Positions 35,449-37,071 of a stretch of 37,071 nucleotides of DNA are shown in pieces. The DNA comes from a virus, in the IMG/VR virus record IMGVR_UViG_3300030090_005624, positions 1,424 to 38,494 of that record, one strand, 5' to 3'. Made by a program: the position numbers and the translations under genes. The notes beneath the pieces were generated by a model. That model did no database searches. It was not told where the DNA came from and worked only from the letters and a program-made list of their open reading frames with translations. Position 1 is the stretch's first letter, and each line of letters opens with the position of its first letter.

Positions 35449-37071
35449 ATGGCCAGAGCAATAGAAGTACCAGTAGTAGCAAAAAGAGGAACGCTTGCAA
35501 AATCGATAGAAGGCGAGGCAGCAGCAGCGTTTAGAAGTTTGGGCAGATCGTCAGGAGCAGTAGCTCCGTTGGGCAGAATGCTTGGAAGGATAAGAGCGGA
35601 TGCAGACGAATTTACAAAATCTATTGAAGCTTCTAACGCTCGTGTTATTGCATTCGGGGCCAGCGTTGGCGTTATTAATGGTATCAGTAACGCTTTTAAA
35701 TCCTTAGTCGCTACTACGATCAATGTCGAGAAAAAATTAACCGACATTAATATTGTTTTAGGCGCTTCGCAAAAAGGCATTGCAAAATTCGGAGATGGGC
35801 TTTTCAGAGTTGCAAAAAATACTGCACAAAGTTTTGACGTGGTTGCTGAAGCTGCTACTGAATTTGCTCGTCAAGGTTTAAGTATTGAAGAAACATTAAA
35901 GCGTACAAATGATGCGCTTATTCTTACTCGTCTTACTGGACTAAAAGCCGCAGAGTCTGTTAAAGGTTTGACTGCTGCAGTTAACGGTTTTGGTAAAGCT
36001 GGTCTTACTACCACTCAGATTATTAACAAACTGTCTGCCGTTGACGTTCAATTTGCGGTGGGTACAGATGACTTGATTGACGCATTAAGTCGTGCAGGCG
36101 CTGTAGCTCAAGACGCTGGAGTTAGCTTTGATGAGCTGGTTGCTTTGGTAACAGTAGCACAGCAAAGAACTGCTCGTGGTGGCGCTGTTATTGGTAACGC
36201 TTTCAAAACAATTTATACTCGTATACAAGATCCCAAAGCTTTAGCAGCACTGAGGAGTGTAAAGATAGCTGTTGATGATGTAGCTGGGGCCGCATTACCA
36301 GCTAACAAAATTCTACAAAATTTAGCGCAATCATATGACGGCTTAAATAGAACTCAAAAAGCCACAATCGATCAGTTTGTTGCAGGAAAATTTCAAATTA
36401 ACATTTTAAAATCTGTATTAGGAGATTTAAATACCGTTAATAATGAATACAGCAGAGCTCAACAAGTTTCTGCAAATGCAACAGATCAAGCAATTCAAAA
36501 AAATCAACAATTAAATAAAACACTTGCAGCACTCGCAACTCAGGGTGGACTAGCTGTTGAAGAATTAGCAAAGAAAATTGGCGATATTAGTCTTGGCCCA
36601 GGAATGCGTAATATTCTTACTACTTTTAACGAACTTGTAGAAGGAGCAACTCGTGGGCTAGATGGTGAAGGTGCGGGATCAAACTTTGCAAAAGGATTAC
36701 TAAGAGGTATCGGAGGAATTTTAACAGGCCCAGGTTTAATTGTTATTGGCGGAGTATTTATAAAACTATTCAAAGATCTTACAATCTTCGGTGTCAAAAG
36801 TTTAAAAAACTTATTAGGACTAAACAATGCATCAAAACAACAAGCTGCACTTCAACAAGGCATTGGCCAGCTACTCGCTACAAACGTAAAATTTCAACAA
36901 GCAATTGCTGCAGCCTCAGGTAATACTGCAAAACAAGCGGCTGTCGTAAACAGATTTCTCGCAACCGAAGTTGCCTTAAGAGAGCGTGCGGCGGCGGCTG
37001 GAGCAAAAATGGCAGCAGGTGCATATGCAGGCGGCTTTGGAGTTAGCGCCGCAGGCTTTATAACAAAAGGA
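35449..37071 (+). CDS. Tape measure protein, N-terminal part (runs off the window)
   Basis: At least 541 residues are encoded with no stop before the window end. The start MARAIEVPVVAKRGTLAKS leads into a region typical of TP901-type tape measures: DEFTKSIEASNARVIAFGAS, VEKKLTDINIVLGAS, FDVVAEAATEFARQGLSIEE and VGTDDLIDALSRAGAVAQDAG. An Ala/Gly-rich hydrophobic stretch follows at about 420-445 (LLRGIGGILTGPGLIVIGGV). It sets tail length, may help DNA pass the membrane, and marks a long tail (sipho- or myovirus). The plus-strand operon continues beyond the window. Confidence 0.9.
   Translation, partial: MARAIEVPVVAKRGTLAKSIEGEAAAAFRSLGRSSGAVAPLGRMLGRIRADADEFTKSIEASNARVIAFGASVGVINGISNAFKSLVATTINVEKKLTDINIVLGASQKGIAKFGDGLFRVAKNTAQSFDVVAEAATEFARQGLSIEETLKRTNDALILTRLTGLKAAESVKGLTAAVNGFGKAGLTTTQIINKLSAVDVQFAVGTDDLIDALSRAGAVAQDAGVSFDELVALVTVAQQRTARGGAVIGNAFKTIYTRIQDPKALAALRSVKIAVDDVAGAALPANKILQNLAQSYDGLNRTQKATIDQFVAGKFQINILKSVLGDLNTVNNEYSRAQQVSANATDQAIQKNQQLNKTLAALATQGGLAVEELAKKIGDISLGPGMRNILTTFNELVEGATRGLDGEGAGSNFAKGLLRGIGGILTGPGLIVIGGVFIKLFKDLTIFGVKSLKNLLGLNNASKQQAALQQGIGQLLATNVKFQQAIAAASGNTAKQAAVVNRFLATEVALRERAAAAGAKMAAGAYAGGFGVSAAGFITKG

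Noticed and set aside
1-37071. tRNA genes, CRISPR arrays, integrase, insertion sequences
   Set aside because: None could be recognised by eye; a tRNAscan or profile search was not possible here.

Overview
This window looks like part of the genome of a tailed double-stranded DNA phage (Caudoviricetes), probably marine, infecting a Gram-negative bacterium. The assignment rests on a contiguous virion module: terminase large subunit, portal, a protease/scaffold fusion, a probable decoration protein, an HK97-like major capsid protein, neck genes, tail-tube-like proteins, tail chaperone candidates and the start of a tape measure protein. Several lipoboxes, Sec and Tat signals, and a perfect sigma-54 promoter imply a diderm host that has RpoN. 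No rRNA, tRNA, integrase or CRISPR array was seen.

Layout. (1) 1-4300: one plus-strand phage gene, then a dense minus-strand array of about 13 tiny genes (36-156 aa) with visibly higher GC than the rest. Most are preceded by a repeated cassette: GC-rich hairpin, long A-tract, TTGACT/TTGCAA -35, TATACT-like -10, and an ATG only 9-10 nt past the -10. They are probably early genes read from nearly leaderless mRNAs. The array includes a SleB-type cell-wall hydrolase and several small Cys/His-rich or acidic proteins. (2) 4300-10060: auxiliary genes. An ammonium transporter sits behind a perfect -24/-12 promoter. A minus-strand operon encodes a tubulin/FtsZ-like GTPase, a coiled-coil lipoprotein, a papain-fold (MOA-like) protein, a 36-aa protein and a nucleotidyltransferase. 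A plus-strand pair encodes a small membrane coiled-coil protein and a Tat-exported HXXSHH (DUF1552) protein. (3) 10056-13611: a nine-gene minus-strand operon headed by an ankyrin-class III nucleotide cyclase, followed by several small envelope proteins, an unknown protein and a helix-turn-helix protein, mostly coupled by ATGA overlaps. (4) 13672-37071: virion genes plus PhoH, a zinc-ribbon protein, a sigma-like factor with a cysteine-rich insert and an XPF/ERCC4-type nuclease.

Regulation. Two promoter grammars can be seen by eye. The left array uses sigma-70-like leaderless cassettes. The virion, tubulin and cyclase transcription units start just downstream of a GTGTAA(T)-type hexamer seen about a dozen times on both strands. 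This is a candidate late promoter, and the sigma-like factor at 17489-18205 is the natural candidate to read it. The ammonium transporter has a third type, sigma-54, which suggests that the host nitrogen-stress regulon controls this viral gene.

All functional calls come from reading motifs and gene context; no database search was run.
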